A stretch of DNA of 64,000 nt from Chinchilla lanigera (taxonomy: Eukaryota; Chordata; Mammalia; Rodentia; Chinchillidae), in the NCBI RefSeq assembly GCF_000276665.1, contig NW_004955418.1, forward strand, positions 6,846,489 to 6,910,488, in the 5' to 3' direction. This document shows, in pieces, positions 25,241 through 36,510 of this stretch (within the stretch, counting starts at the first letter, position 1; every line of letters begins with the position of its first letter). The translations under genes and the position numbers were made by a program. The notes under the pieces were generated by a model. It was not told the origin of the DNA, ran no database searches, and saw only the letters and a list, made by a program, of their open reading frames with translations.

Positions 25241-25289
25241 CTCTTCTTTAGGCACAGCAGAAAAACACTTAAGATGTTAATTAACAGAA

Positions 25290-25315
25290 TGCTCTCTCTC
25301 TCTCTCACTCTCCAA
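25290..25315. repeat. (TC)n microsatellite
   Basis: Short run of CT dinucleotides. Confidence 0.9.
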
Positions 25316-25972
25316 TATTTCCCCTTCTCTATTCCACAGAGGCAGTCCCACCTTAAGGGCCCATAAGGACTTCTTTCTTGCAGGGGATGTTTGTACTATC
25401 GACCCCAAAGCAGAAGGTGCCTGCAAGGCATTTCCCAGTGCTTAGTTTCCCTAACACAGCAGTATTGAGTGTCTTTGAGAGTAGTAGAGCAGAAGAAAAG
25501 TGATTGGTTCAGATTCAGGAACCAGTGTGAGAATGCAATGTGTTGCGCACAGCAACGGGCAAAAAGGAGATGGGATTCAGAAGCAATAGCTTTAGAGCTT
25601 GCACAGACGGGGCACCATATCCACATGGTGAGCAATATTCCCATATGCCAATGTTTTTTGTAAAACAAGGAGAAAATCACAGGAGTTCAAATGTCTTTGA
25701 TGAACTTCATAAACAAGCATGGGTAGTATCTTCCCACTAGAGCAGACAAAAGAAATCTGATCTCTTTTTTCTGGGTTTGAGATAAGTTTTCTAGATTCTA
25801 ATGTGCTCCTGGAATGGGAAGCGGGAAAGTAATGAGCAAGCTGGGTTTCCACACATCTTGGAGAGCTTGCTCAGAATGTAATCTATTTTGAACTAAGATT
25901 TTACCCTCTACTAATGTGCAAAATTTTCCAAAGCATGCAACACTTCAGTCATTCACACAACAAAATATACTT
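25316..25972. other. No feature recognised
   Basis: Unique sequence. Overlapping 60-90-codon frames on both strands near 25400-25850 have no recognisable content. Confidence 0.45.
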
Positions 25973-26286
25973 CGTTATGGTTTGAATGCATCCTCTCCAA
26001 AACCCAGATGCTGTGATATTATTAAGAGGTGGCCCTGTAGGAGATGATTAGACCTTAAGACTTCTCCTCCTATGAATGGGATTAAGGCTCTTATCAAGAG
26101 TTCCTGTGTGTATTCAGATAGCTTGCCCTGCTGTTTTCTGCCATGTGAGGACAATGCAAGAATTACCTCAGTGGACAGCAAATGGTGGTGCATTGATCTT
26201 GGGCTTCCGTCACTCCAAAAGTGTGAGAAATAACTTTCTATTCTTTATGAATTACTCAATCTGTGGTATTTTGTAATAGAAACTTA
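25973..26286 (+). mobile_element. MaLR LTR (MST/MLT1-like)
   Basis: Starts 'gttatggtttgaatgcatcc'. Continues 'aagaggtggccctgtaggag', 'cctatgaatgggattaaggc', 'ttctgccatgtgagg', 'tcttgggcttccg', 'gtgagaaataactttctatt', and ends 'tattttgtaatagaaac'. These are the standard landmarks of MST/MLT1-type LTRs of mammalian MaLR retrotransposons. No internal region is attached. Confidence 0.85.
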
Positions 26287-26347
26287 TGCTGGCTGGGGAC
26301 ATTGAAGCAAAGTGGGACACTGGGTCCCCTCGAGAAATGTAGGGAGA

Positions 26348-26722
26348 TGTTATGGTTTGTATCTGGATGTCCCCCAAAGCCTCAGGCAGTCATGGGTACA
26401 AGCTTCTAGAGTTTATGATTGATTCATGGTCTAATGTTGAAATTATGGGTGTGAGTGCTACACCCGTTCTGGGGCAGGTAGTTTGCATACAGTGTAAAGG
26501 AGGGAAAGAGGCTGCTTGCCGCCATTCCTCACTTTTGCTCTTGTTGCTTTTGCTATCTTCTGCTGTCATGAACTGTTGCCCTCTGCCATGTGCCACTCTG
26601 CCTTGGAGCCAGCTGAGTATGGCCTGAAACCTCCACAAACTGTGAGCTAAAGAAATCTTTCCTTCCTTAATTTTGGGCATCAGGTATTTTGTCTCAGCAG
26701 CGAGAGAAAAGTAACCAAGACA
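26348..26722 (+). mobile_element. MaLR solo LTR with 5-bp target duplication
   Basis: A 375-bp element from TGTTATGGTTTG to ACCAAGACA, with internal landmarks 'cctgaaacctccacaaactg', 'tgagctaaagaaatctttcc', and 'gggcatcaggtattttgtct'. It has TG/CA ends and is flanked by GGAGA on both sides (26343-26347 and 26723-26727), as expected of ERVL/MaLR integrations. No internal sequence, so a solo LTR. It lies only about 60 bp from the previous MaLR copy. Confidence 0.93.
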
Positions 26723-26989
26723 GGAGAGAAAGAAGCAATTTCCCTCATTTCTTCTGTTCCTCAGAGAAACCTTCCCTCGACTTCCTTAATCTTGGTCAAA
26801 TCCTCCTAAGTACATTTTTAATGGCACGTGTGATATGCCTTAAGTTCCCCTAAGGAGAGGTAATTTTACATTGAACTGAGTGGTTATTTAATTAAATTGT
26901 ATCACCATCTATAGACCAAGCCGCAGAAAAAAGGGACGATGTCTGTCTTTATGCATCAATGTTTGGAAGAGATAATGCCTATGATAAGC

Positions 26990-27410
26990 ACTTCCTTTCG
27001 CAACACTAATGTCCATGGTGTTCTTCCTGGCCTCTCCCAGAGTCTCATAGCTATCCTTGCTGTCTCAAGAACACTCCAATGTGCCATAAAACTTTCTTTT
27101 ACTTTTGTCCACTACGTGAAACCAAGCCCCACGGGCAGCACTCTCACCATCATTTGAAGCAAAGGTCACGTACAGTCTTCCATTTAAAATTTCACTCTTT
27201 CAATTATTGTCTTGTTTTTCCAGCTGGGTAGTGAGCCCCTCAGTGGTTGGTATTGTATTTTATCATTGCATTTTACAACTAAGCCACACGGTGGGTGCAG
27301 AGCAGCTCTGATTCTCCCGTCTCAGGTTGGAGAGGTTACATTCTCTGCAAGAGCTGTCTCTGAGGGCTGTATACGCACGGCAACCCTAGTTAGAACTTGT
27401 TGAATGAATG
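26990..27410 (+). repeat. L2 LINE, sense (diverged)
   Basis: A stretch with 'gctgggtagtgagcccctca', 'ttgtattttatcattgcatt' and the terminal 'agaacttgttgaatgaatg' fits the L2 3' end. The first part is hard to align. Confidence 0.5.
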
Positions 27411-27464
27411 TGGTCCAAAGCAGGGCAGCAACTGTGTAATCGCTCATTGTGCTCAGTTTATTCC

Positions 27465-27610
27465 AACAACTCAATTCATTTCACAAAATGTTTCTTGAGT
27501 TTCTACTTTGTGGCAGGAATGCTTCCAGGAAACTGGAATACATCCAAGAATAAAGCAAAGCTCCCTCTTCTCCTGGGGCTTACAGCCTAGTGGGAGAATC
27601 ACACACAAAA
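27465..27610 (-). repeat. L2 LINE 3' end, antisense
   Basis: 'caattcatttcacaaaatgt', 'ttcttgagtttctactttg', 'aggaatgcttccaggaaac', 'tcctggggcttacagcctag'. This is the reverse complement of the L2 3' end. It lies tail to tail with the preceding sense L2. Confidence 0.75.
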
Positions 27611-27674
27611 GTATAAATACAAATATGATGATTAGAATTTGGGAAATTCCACAGGAGAAAAAGAAGGGCATATA

Positions 27675-27790
27675 GGGCTGAGGGTGTAGTCCAGTAGTTG
27701 ACTATGTGCATAGCATGAATGAAGCACTGATTTTGATCCTCAGCACCAAAAAAAAAAAACAACAAAAAAAAAAAAAAAAACCAAAAAAAG
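27675..27790 (+). repeat. ID SINE, sense, long A-tail
   Basis: 'gggctgagggtgtagtccag', 'atgtgcatagcatgaatgaa', 'ttttgatcctcagcacc', then about 50 bases of A with few interruptions. Confidence 0.9.
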
Positions 27791-28084
27791 GAGTTTATAG
27801 TGAATGATGTTTGGTGAAAATTAATCTCTTGCCTCCATGTCTCCAAGTCCATTCTAGTTCTTATTTTGCTAGAAGCCAAGTCAAAATCTAACTCACCCAT
27901 CATCAAAATTACTTAGAAAAGATGCGGAACTATTTGGAAGCTCACCTGGAATTAGCTGATCCTGGTAGGGGAACCAGGGATATGTTCAGTGATAACACAG
28001 AGAAGTCATAGTCATGGCACAGTAATGTTATCTTTGTATCCATTTTAATTATAGTTAATATAATTATTTTCATTTTGGTGATGA

Positions 28085-28330
28085 TAACTAGCAAATACTT
28101 CTCATAGCCAACTATGGGACAGGCATTGGACTTACTTTTTCTTACATCTTCACTGTTCATGTTCACAGCCATGTATGAAGTATGGTCTGCTAATACCTTC
28201 ATTTTGTAGATAAAGAACCATAGAGACAGAGACTTTTTGTGAGTTACCTAAGGCAACACAGATGGTAAATGATGGGGTGGTGATATGCATACAGCAGCCT
28301 ACTCCACAGTCATCTGGTCAACCACCACAT
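28085..28330 (-). repeat. MIR SINE, antisense
   Basis: 'atgggacaggcattggactt', 'ccttcattttgtagataaag', 'ttacctaaggcaacacagat' and 'gcagcctactccacagtca' in reversed MIR order. Confidence 0.8.
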
Positions 28331-31300
28331 TCCCTAGCAAATGTTAATAAGAAACTGGGAGTCAGCCAATGGGAAATTTAAGTACTGAGTTTACATGCAT
28401 GAAGCGATACTGTATACATGACCGTATACCTAGCTATATGCATAACTAAGGACAGTGATGGATAAGTCCAACTAAAATGTAGCTTCCTGTCAAGCAGGGA
28501 AGAAATTAAGAAAAAATAAAATAAAATAAAAGATAAAGACATTAACCATAACAAAACTAAAGTCCTGAAGCAAATCCATTCATTTGCCTCAGGACATGAA
28601 CTAAATGTCTCTCACTCAGATACATACAGAAGATCCGGCACTGATCAATAGGAATGCTTGTAAATCTTAGTGAATGTAATTTTACCTAGCAACTCATCTT
28701 AATTTATTTCAATTAGTTTAATTTAAATCTCAATATTGGTAGTTGTGATTCATTCCAAAACACCCTCTGGAATTTCTCAAAACAAATTCCTTCTCTAAAT
28801 AGAGTATACGTTTTCATTTCTAATGGGTTATCTAATTTTCCAATATGTGTCATTCTCCAAGGGATCTTTTTTATATAAGATAATTATTTCATTCTCCTGC
28901 TGTTTCTGTTGGACAGGCTGGGCTGCTCTCTAGTTGCCAATTGCCTGGTGAGGGGCCATCGGGAAGTTGTGTGTGACATTTCTCTGGCCACCTCCTGAGC
29001 AGTGCTCTGCTGGATTCTCTGTAAAAGCACATACCTAGTTCTAGAAAACATCTCTGTAATTGACCAAGAGCATTCCCTAGTTGTCTTCTGAATCCCAAGA
29101 CAGCTCTTACTGTGTGTACAAACAGACACACTTTCTCAGTGACGCCCTACATGGATGTATGCTAGCTGAGCTCAAAAGATGATCCCGTCATTTTCTTCAA
29201 ATTTCAATTTCAAAGCTCCAAAAGTCTTTCTTAATTGGCTGCATCCATTCATCATCTCTTTATATAGCTTGATAAATATTATTGTACATTGATCTTGACT
29301 CCTTAGTTTATGTGTGCATGCTTTAACTATCTTCCAGGTAATATGCATCTCAAGAATTGGCATCATGCTTTTGACCTTTTCCTATTTCCAATTTTCTTTT
29401 TACACCTCTGTATTTATGTGTCCATTGAAATTTAAGCTGATGTAAATGGAGCTGGGCCCTTGAATTGATAGCCATATATCTGAATGGTTTTGTGCAGCCT
29501 TCAGGTAGCTGTGCCTTTCAAAGCCTTATTAGCTCCATAACATTAAAGACTCCATGTGCCCTGTGTATCTAGAGTGCAGAGAATGTTGACAGCCCCAAAT
29601 TGTTCAGAAAACAGCAGGGGCAGAAGCCACACAGCCAACAAATTATTTTTTCTTATTGTAAGTGGGCACTATTAATTGTTTGTTCTCTCGTGAAATATAG
29701 GTTTTTAAGGCAACACCCTGCTAGGTTTTGTTCATTTTTATTTGTGCCTAATGAAAGCTTTCCATGAATGTTCATATAGAACCCAGAAATATTTATTAGA
29801 TATATATGTTTTACTGTCAGAAATATTAAATCCAAAGGGGAATCATTCATTATGTAATATGAAAAAAGAACAACCCTAAAAACAAAAGTCAAGTATATTT
29901 GAATGAATTATCCATTCATGTTGGTCTCTGTCTCCCTATTCTTCATTAAGAATTTATTAATTTCTTAGAAGGAAAACCTACTATACAGTGACTCCCTATC
30001 AATATTTAATGTAACAGTGCCTGGAGCACTGGATTGACTTTCTTATTGTGAAAATGGGAAAGGAAATTAAGGATCTGTATTATTTTCTGGTAGTAGGACC
30101 CTTGGATAAATTAGTTTTGTTGTTCTCTACATCGTAGGAGTGATAATTATCAAGTTCTTTGTGTTCATTGATATGTTTTTGCTAGTTTCATTTTGTTAGG
30201 CTTAACTGAAACATTTAATGTTATTGATCAGTCTGGGAAGTACTAGGATGTCCTAATGTTTGCATGGTTATGTGGCTTGGGTGTACTCTGTTAGACACAA
30301 AAATAGTTTGTCAGCCTTTCCCAGTCGGTTCCTGAAGCACACACTTTCTTCACTATAGATGTTCTCTCATGTTCTAATATATGTTGTATAGTATCAAAAA
30401 TCTTGACATATGTTTTGCTTTCATTTTTATATCTAGTACATACACGAAGAACTTAATATTTTTCTGACAATCGACAGGTCTCTTCTATACTGCCTGCTGA
30501 CCTACCTTTCAGTGTAAGACATGGCAATTATGTTGCTGTCCAGATGTACGTAGACTCTGATATAACTTTGACTCACTAACACAAGAGGCAAGACACACTG
30601 TAAAAGCAAAGCAGGTAAAGGACCAACTATCCAATATGAAGTCTTAAGTGCCAGTAGAAACACAGTATTCAGGCCACTGCCGTATTATCTTAGCTGAGTG
30701 GTCAGAGTGGAGACTAGAGTCTTACTGCTGTTGGCTTTCCTCTTGAGGTGTCTCACAGCACAAAGATGAGAAAGCTATTCCTAATCAGTCACAGTAGAAA
30801 TGTCCTCATGCAGTTATTGAGTTTGGCTACAAATGATTCTAATCCACTCTAATATGAAGATTTCCAAGATTTCTTCTACCAAAGCATTCCCTCACATGTT
30901 CCCTAAGAACTCTTTCAGCCCTGTACTTTCACTTACAAGGTTTCCACATGGGGGTGGACACTTCTCTATGAATTTGAACATGATTGGGACCGATAAAATT
31001 AAGGCCCTGGGAAAGTGTATCCGTGACAAACCAATTAGGTCATTAAGTACACTTGGAGAATGAAATCATCTGAAAAAACAACTTTTAGTCTCAGATTTTA
31101 ATGGTCACACTGAAGTCAAAATATAGCCCTTATTCTTGTATCTTTCAATCCTGCTATTTCCCATTGCTTTATCACCACTACATTCTGGGTTATGTACTGC
31201 CATTGTAATCCTAACTAATTAGGACTGAGAAATTACATATTTATATCAGGATAGCTCATCACAGAATGACAGTCCTACCTCTAATTTGTAGCTAGCCCCT

Positions 31301-31600
31301 TGCCCAGATTCCTGTGGTGACTGGGTTTGAAGTCGCTTAGCTAACTTTCCAGTGGAGAACATTCATTAGCTATCCTTATAGGAAGAAATGTCTAGTAACT
31401 CATTGCTTATCAAGCATAGCATATCTTCAATTACAATAGCTGTACATTTTATATATAAATATATACTACTCATCTATACAAATCTATATAAAATGTAAAT
31501 TTTCTTTGAGTCAGGGATAGCAATATTTTCAGATACTGTGGAACCTCCATGGAGAACTAAAATATTTTTCTTCAGTATGGAAAATATCTGTTCATTCTTT
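28331..31600. other. Unique AT-rich stretch, no gene recognised
   Basis: About 3.3 kb with no nameable repeat family. A short (AAAAT)n run lies near 28508-28532. Overlapping minus-strand frames at 28884-29131 (about 80 codons) and other short frames are unrecognised. Confidence 0.5.
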
Positions 31601-31945
31601 TTTTGGTATTATTGCTATCTATGAGGTTTTCTCAGTTCATGCAATTTGGGTGCAACAGAGTCCAGCTCCGGCATCAAGGGTAGGCATGTAGACCAGGGCT
31701 GGCCACTCAGACAATCTCATCTCCCTGGGATTAGCTTAGAGATGAGCTCATGATCTAGTCCAGAGGCAATGAGGTTCAGTTCTAAGATGTTAGAGAAAAT
31801 AGCTGCCTGGTTGCCGGTAGCCATCTTGGCTCAGAGTGAAGAGGCAGCATGGAAATGGAGCTGTCGCAGAGGTTGGAGAGCCAAGAGGAGAGGACCAGTG
31901 CTCTGATGGCACAGAATGCACACAGTGGGGTGAAATTATAAATTA
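31601..31945. repeat. Possible ancient repeat, family unresolved
   Basis: 'gaccagggctggccactcag', 'ctccctgggattagcttag' and 'gtagccatcttggctcag' have the feel of an old mammalian interspersed repeat that contains a 'ggccaatcag ... gccatctt' layout. I cannot name the family. Confidence 0.3.
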
Positions 31946-31959
31946 TCTCTTTTTCTTAA

Positions 31960-32560
31960 TGTACGTTAAATTGGAATTCACTTGAAACTGGAGTATAACT
32001 GAGCAATACGTGAGTTTACTGTAGGACAGTTCAGAAAAAATGCTGGACACACAGTGTGTTAGTATTTCAACAAAGCATCTGACAGTATTTCTAGTGGAAT
32101 TCTTGTGGATAACATGCAGAAATGCGGAGAGGAAGCAAATATGGTCAGGTGGCTTCATCAATAATTGAAGAGTCATGTCCAAGAATGCTAATTCCATGTC
32201 AAACTGAAGGAAATTTTATAGTGGTGTGCCTCGGGGGTTTTCCCTGGCCCTGTCCTTTCTGACATATTTATCAAAGGTCTGGCTGAGCACACTGATGGCA
32301 TTCCTATCAAATTCTGCGCATGGGACGATGACTGGAGCCCTGGATAGTATGTTGGATAACAGAGACTAGTTTCTAAAACTCCTCATAAGCTAGAGCATCT
32401 GAATAGAATTTTAAGAACAATGTAATATATTTAAATTACACCCCAAAACTAACTGTAGAAATAACTGGATAACATGGCAAGTTTAGTTAAATATAATTTC
32501 AAAATGGATCAGCAAGGTGAGAGAGCTGCCTAAATAAACAAATACATACATACATACATA
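31960..32560 (+). repeat. L3/CR1-type LINE relic (reverse transcriptase region)
   Basis: The block 32220-32330 follows the L3/CR1 reverse transcriptase region. It starts at the equivalent of a GVPQG-type motif (here GVPRG), then the 'ggccctgtcctttctgacat' and 'atttatcaaaggtctgg' stretch, then 'gcattcctatcaaattctg' before the degenerate catalytic-site region. Upstream, 'caaagcatctgacagtattt' and 'attcttgtggataacatgc' also fall in L3 order. The reading frame is broken. L3 is among the oldest LINEs traceable in mammals. Confidence 0.7.
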
Positions 32561-33120
32561 CATGGAGTTGTGTTAGTTTGCCTAAATAGGACACATGGGA
32601 GGTGGAGGCAGATGTCAAATTGAACAAATCATGGAGTTATACTGATAGGGCAGAGGACACTGAGCTAAAGGAGCTAAAGTTTCCAAATATTTCTACCTAA
32701 TTATCTAGCAATCTACCCCAATATGCCAAAACATGTAAGAAGAAAAGATAAGTGTTACCAAGAAGAATATTCACAGCCTGCTATTTGGATATTTCATTTT
32801 CCCCTTCCCAAATAGGACATGTTATTATCCTCTGGCACAAATTAAGTTATGCTACATAACAAAGAATAGAGTAGAAAAAGATGATAAAGTAGAGGAAGAG
32901 AATCTATTGGCACAAAAGGATATAAAGAATCTATTGGGTACATAGCAAGGAAGAGTTTGGGGATGTTTAAAGACAGAGGGACACCAGAATACTTTCAAGG
33001 TATGAAAGGATAACAGAGAAGAAAGGGAGAAGATTTAATTTGGATTTAGCAATCACTCAGGTATAAACCTGGACAAGTATATATCTTGGCCATAATTATC
33101 TTAATTTGTGTCACCAAAAA
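32561..33120. other. No clear feature; short (CATA)n
   Basis: A CATA repeat lies at 32543-32563. The following 500 bases may hold further L3 or unique sequence and contain no gene. Confidence 0.4.
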
Positions 33121-33214
33121 TTTTGTTTGTTTGTTTGTTTCCAGTACCAGGAATAGAACTCATGACCTCGTGCTTGCCAGGCAGGTGCTGTGCCAATGAG
33201 CTAAATCCCTAGCC
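33121..33214 (-). repeat. ID SINE of the derived subfamily, antisense
   Basis: 'ccagtaccaggaatagaact', 'catgacctcgtgcttgccag', 'gcaggtgctgtgcc', 'gagctaaatccctagccc'. It shares the GCTTGCCAGGCAGGTGC block with the copies at 52628 and 57891. Flanks CAAAAATTTTG and CAAAAACTTTTG look like an imperfect target duplication. Confidence 0.88.
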
Positions 33215-33329
33215 CATCAAAAACTTTTGATGTATTCCCTTTTCAGCCAGTTCTGTGCCCACCCTCGATCCCTCCCACAGGAGGGTAAGGCTTAGGAAGA
33301 GACTGCCACTTCACTGACAAAAAGAAAAT

Positions 33330-34560
33330 GTGGTTTAATAACTACAGTATGATTGGCCTGAAAATAGACAAGGCTAATTTCATTGAATGGTACTTGGGGA
33401 ACATGGTACAATAGATTTTGTTCAGTGCAATCAGATAACAAATTGAAAAAAAAATATAGAATGGAAAAGGCAAAATTGTCATTATAGACAAAAAATTCAA
33501 ACTATTAAAAGTAATAAGTTCAAGGTCATCAAGGTTGACAGATAAAATATTAAACAAAAACAAATTGCAGTTTTATACTATGGTAGTTAATTAGAAAATA
33601 TAAAAGGCCAGAAAATATAAAAGGCACACACCCATAATCCCAGCACTTGGGAGGCTGAGGCAGGAGGATCACTGCAAGTTTGAGGCCAGCCCAGGCTTCA
33701 AAGTGAGCTCAAGGCAAGCCTGAACTGCATAGTGAAAGCCTGTCTAAAAAGTCAGAAAAAAAAAGAAAGAAAATGTAACAAAATGAACATCACTTATAAT
33801 AATGCACAGTCTACAAGCTACCTAGAAATTACCTAATAAAGATCTTTACAGATGATGATTTAACATTCTATTAAAACAAGATAGACTTGAATAAATGTCC
33901 ATTTACAGAATGTATATATATGATGAATTTACAGTTTAAAGATACAAATGTCTTCAAATTAATCTGCAAATTCACTGCCATTTCAGCAAAAATTCCAACT
34001 GACAATTTTTAGGGAACTGGGTAAACTAAGTCTAAGGTTAACATAGAACAATAAAAGTTTCAAAACAACAGAGACCATTTTTTAAAAGAGCACAAAAGGA
34101 TATAAAGAAATACTATAAATATGAAGAAAATTTACTATAATTAACACTGGATGTTGTTAGTGGAAGAACAAATGAGAAACAAAAGTATATATTCCCGCTA
34201 CACTGATGTTTGAAGAGACATAGAGAAATAAATGCTCTGCAACATTGCTTCCAGTACTATAAATTGGAGGCAGGAAAGGTGTCTCTCTCTCTAGGTGAAC
34301 AGATAAGTGTAACAGTATTTGTCTAGGATGGAATAACATGCAGTAACCAAAAGAAAAGAATTAGATCTTCATACAGTAGCATGGCTGGACACCTAAAGCG
34401 TACTGCTAAGTGAAATAGAACATGAACTTTGTAGCACAATAGTGATTGTGTACATCCCCCCATTCACACACGTCAAACATTTTTGCACATATAAAAATTC
34501 ATATTGCAGATTATGAATAGGAAAAGGGATTGGGGTTGGAATGAAACAGGAAAATTCACT
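33330..34560 (+). repeat. L1 LINE ORF2 to 3' UTR relic, sense, interrupted by B1
   Basis: Landmarks in order: 'aaaggcaaaattgtcattat', 'agttcaaggtcatcaaggtt', 'tagttaattagaaaatataa', [B1], 'aattcactgccatttcagca', 'aaaattccaactgacaattt', and late 'gctaagtgaaatagaacatg'. They match ORF2 and 3' UTR of an old L1 in sense orientation. The frame is destroyed. Confidence 0.7.
33609..33772 (+). repeat. B1 SINE, sense, inside L1
   Basis: 'cataatcccagcacttggga', 'ggctgaggcaggaggatcac', 'gaggccagcccaggcttc', and a 'gcctgtctaaaa' end with an A-rich tail. Well-preserved B1. Confidence 0.93.
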
Positions 34561-35307
34561 AAAAGGAGTGCTCTTGCATGGACTAATTGAATGCTATGAG
34601 CAAAATAGTAGGATTAACTCAGTTCTATATAGGCCAGAATCAAAACTAAACAAAATGGAAAGAAAAACCCACCAAACAAGAAGGTCAGGGAAGGTGTAAA
34701 AGCAGTGATTACTGAAAGATATGAACCTAGGATCTCCTTCAAGGAGAGTGCAAGCAATAGCTATTTTAATGATCCATAAAGGAAAATATCCTTTTGCCCC
34801 TGAGGGCCAAGGTACAAACTGTTTGCACATCAAAAGAAATCAATTTAATTCATAAAGTATGCATTCTCTCTATCCTTTCATACTATACCTATCTAGTTAT
34901 ACCCTGATGCATAATCATTTATCTGGTGTCATAGTTACATATATAATTCACTTTCATGTGAGTTAGGGCATTTGATCTTTGCAAAAATATGTAAAGTAGA
35001 TGAGTAAGACATTGGTTCTCCTCGTTCATAAACGTTCACTGATTTGCCAAGACTTACTAGCATAAAAGACCATGGCCAGGGCTTGCACTGAAGTCATTCG
35101 GCAGAAAATCTGATCTTCCGAAGGAACACGTTCTACAGAGATGAATGTACCCAACACAGTTTCTCTTAACAGACAGAGCATCGCTTGGAGAAAGAAAGGA
35201 TTATGAAATGAGGAAAACATAGCTGAGAAAATTTTGTTCCAAATGGGCTAAATAGCAAAACCAGCACTCAAACACTCTGCTTCTGTGCTTTAAAAAAGAC
35301 AACACTG
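34561..35307. other. No feature recognised
   Basis: Unique sequence between an L1 relic and an ID. Confidence 0.5.
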
Positions 35308-35417
35308 GGGCCGGGGATGCAGCTCAGAGGCGCAGCATCTGCCTGGCAAATGTGAGGCCTGAGTTGAGTCTTAGTACCAAAAAAGAAAATAGTAAAATAA
35401 AAAAAAAAAATAAAATA
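35308..35417 (+). repeat. ID SINE, derived subfamily, 14-bp target duplication
   Basis: 'ggccggggatgcagctcaga', 'gcatctgcctggcaaatgtg', 'gagttgagtcttagtacc', then an A-rich tail. Flanked by the 14-base AAAAGACAACACTG at 35294-35307 and 35418-35431, so it is a real retrotransposition event and rather young. Confidence 0.95.
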
Positions 35418-35589
35418 AAAAGACAACACTGAAGCCCAACACCAACACTCTACGGAATTGGGAGGAGTGATGGGGCACTTGCTGGTGAGCAAATAAAAAC
35501 TACTGACTTATATGCTTTATTTACTCTCTGAGCGCATGTCTGTGAGAAGGCCCACACTCACTGTGGAGAGCTGGATCATTTCCGTGACA

Positions 35590-36120
35590 CAACTTAACTC
35601 TTTTTGTGTCTCCCCTCCCCCATCTTGGTCCCCTTCCCATTTGCAAAAGATCCATGTCCCTATTTCTTATTGCCTGTCTTTTGTTTTTCTCTTTTTTTTT
35701 TTATACTTTGGGTTTCTCATATAAGGGAAACCATGTGATATTTAAGCTTGTGTGTCTGACTTATTCCACTTAACATTATAGTTTCAAGGCACATCCATTT
35801 TCCTACAGATGACTCAAATTTACCCAACTTTTTTCAATTTGTATTAGTACATGTTTGCAGTACATAGTGATTATAATTCTCATGGGAAGTTGGCACGTGT
35901 AAATAATACATTTTAATTCTTTTCATCCTGTTCCTCTCCTTCCTACTTCCTCCCTCCATCTCTTGGTCCCCTTCTTTTTTTGCAAAAGATCCTTCTTTAC
36001 AGCACAGTAGTACTCCACTGGTATAAATACATTTTCTTTATCTACTATCTGTTAATGAACATATAGGCTGCTTCTAAGACTTAGCTCTAATGAATTAAGA
36101 ATAAATTTTAGGGCATTTCA
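35590..36120 (-). repeat. Rodent L1 3' end, antisense, internally duplicated
   Basis: 'actttgggtttctcatataa', 'aggcacatccattttcctac', then a second T-rich start near 35836 ('tcaatttgtattagtacatg'), then 'cattttctttatctactatc'. This resembles the L1 that hosts the ERV at 62 kb. GGTCCCCTTC and TTGCAAAAGATCC occur twice (near 35627-35653 and 35965-35991), which suggests a nested or duplicated 3' UTR. Confidence 0.65.
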
Positions 36121-36344
36121 ATTATATCTCTATTTAAAAGAAAAATGTCCCAGGTAACTCTATGTATATTGTCCAGGCTAAGAATAGCTATGTGACAAGG
36201 CTATACATTAAAAATTACAGAAGACTCATCTTAACCACCATGGATTTTGATGTTACTGGTCTGGGTTATGATTTGGACACTGGGAATTTTAAATCCAGGT
36301 AACCATCATGTTTAATCAGGGTTGAGTTCACAGATCCTGAGCAC

Positions 36345-36510
36345 GACCCTCAATGTGCGTTCCTCCGACAAGCAGCATCTGTATCATCTAGGAATTAGAT
36401 GCGTAAGTGCTGCAGGAGCTGTACCAAATCAGAAACTCTGGGGTAGGCCCAGGACTACGTCTTCACAAGCCTTTCAGGCTTGATGCACACTGAGGGATGG
36501 GACCCACTAC
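36345..36510. repeat. MER5-type hAT relic
   Basis: 'agcagcatctgtatcatct', 'aaatcagaaactctggggta', 'cccaggactacgtcttcaca', 'aagcctttcaggcttgatgc' fit a diverged MER5-group element. Confidence 0.6.
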
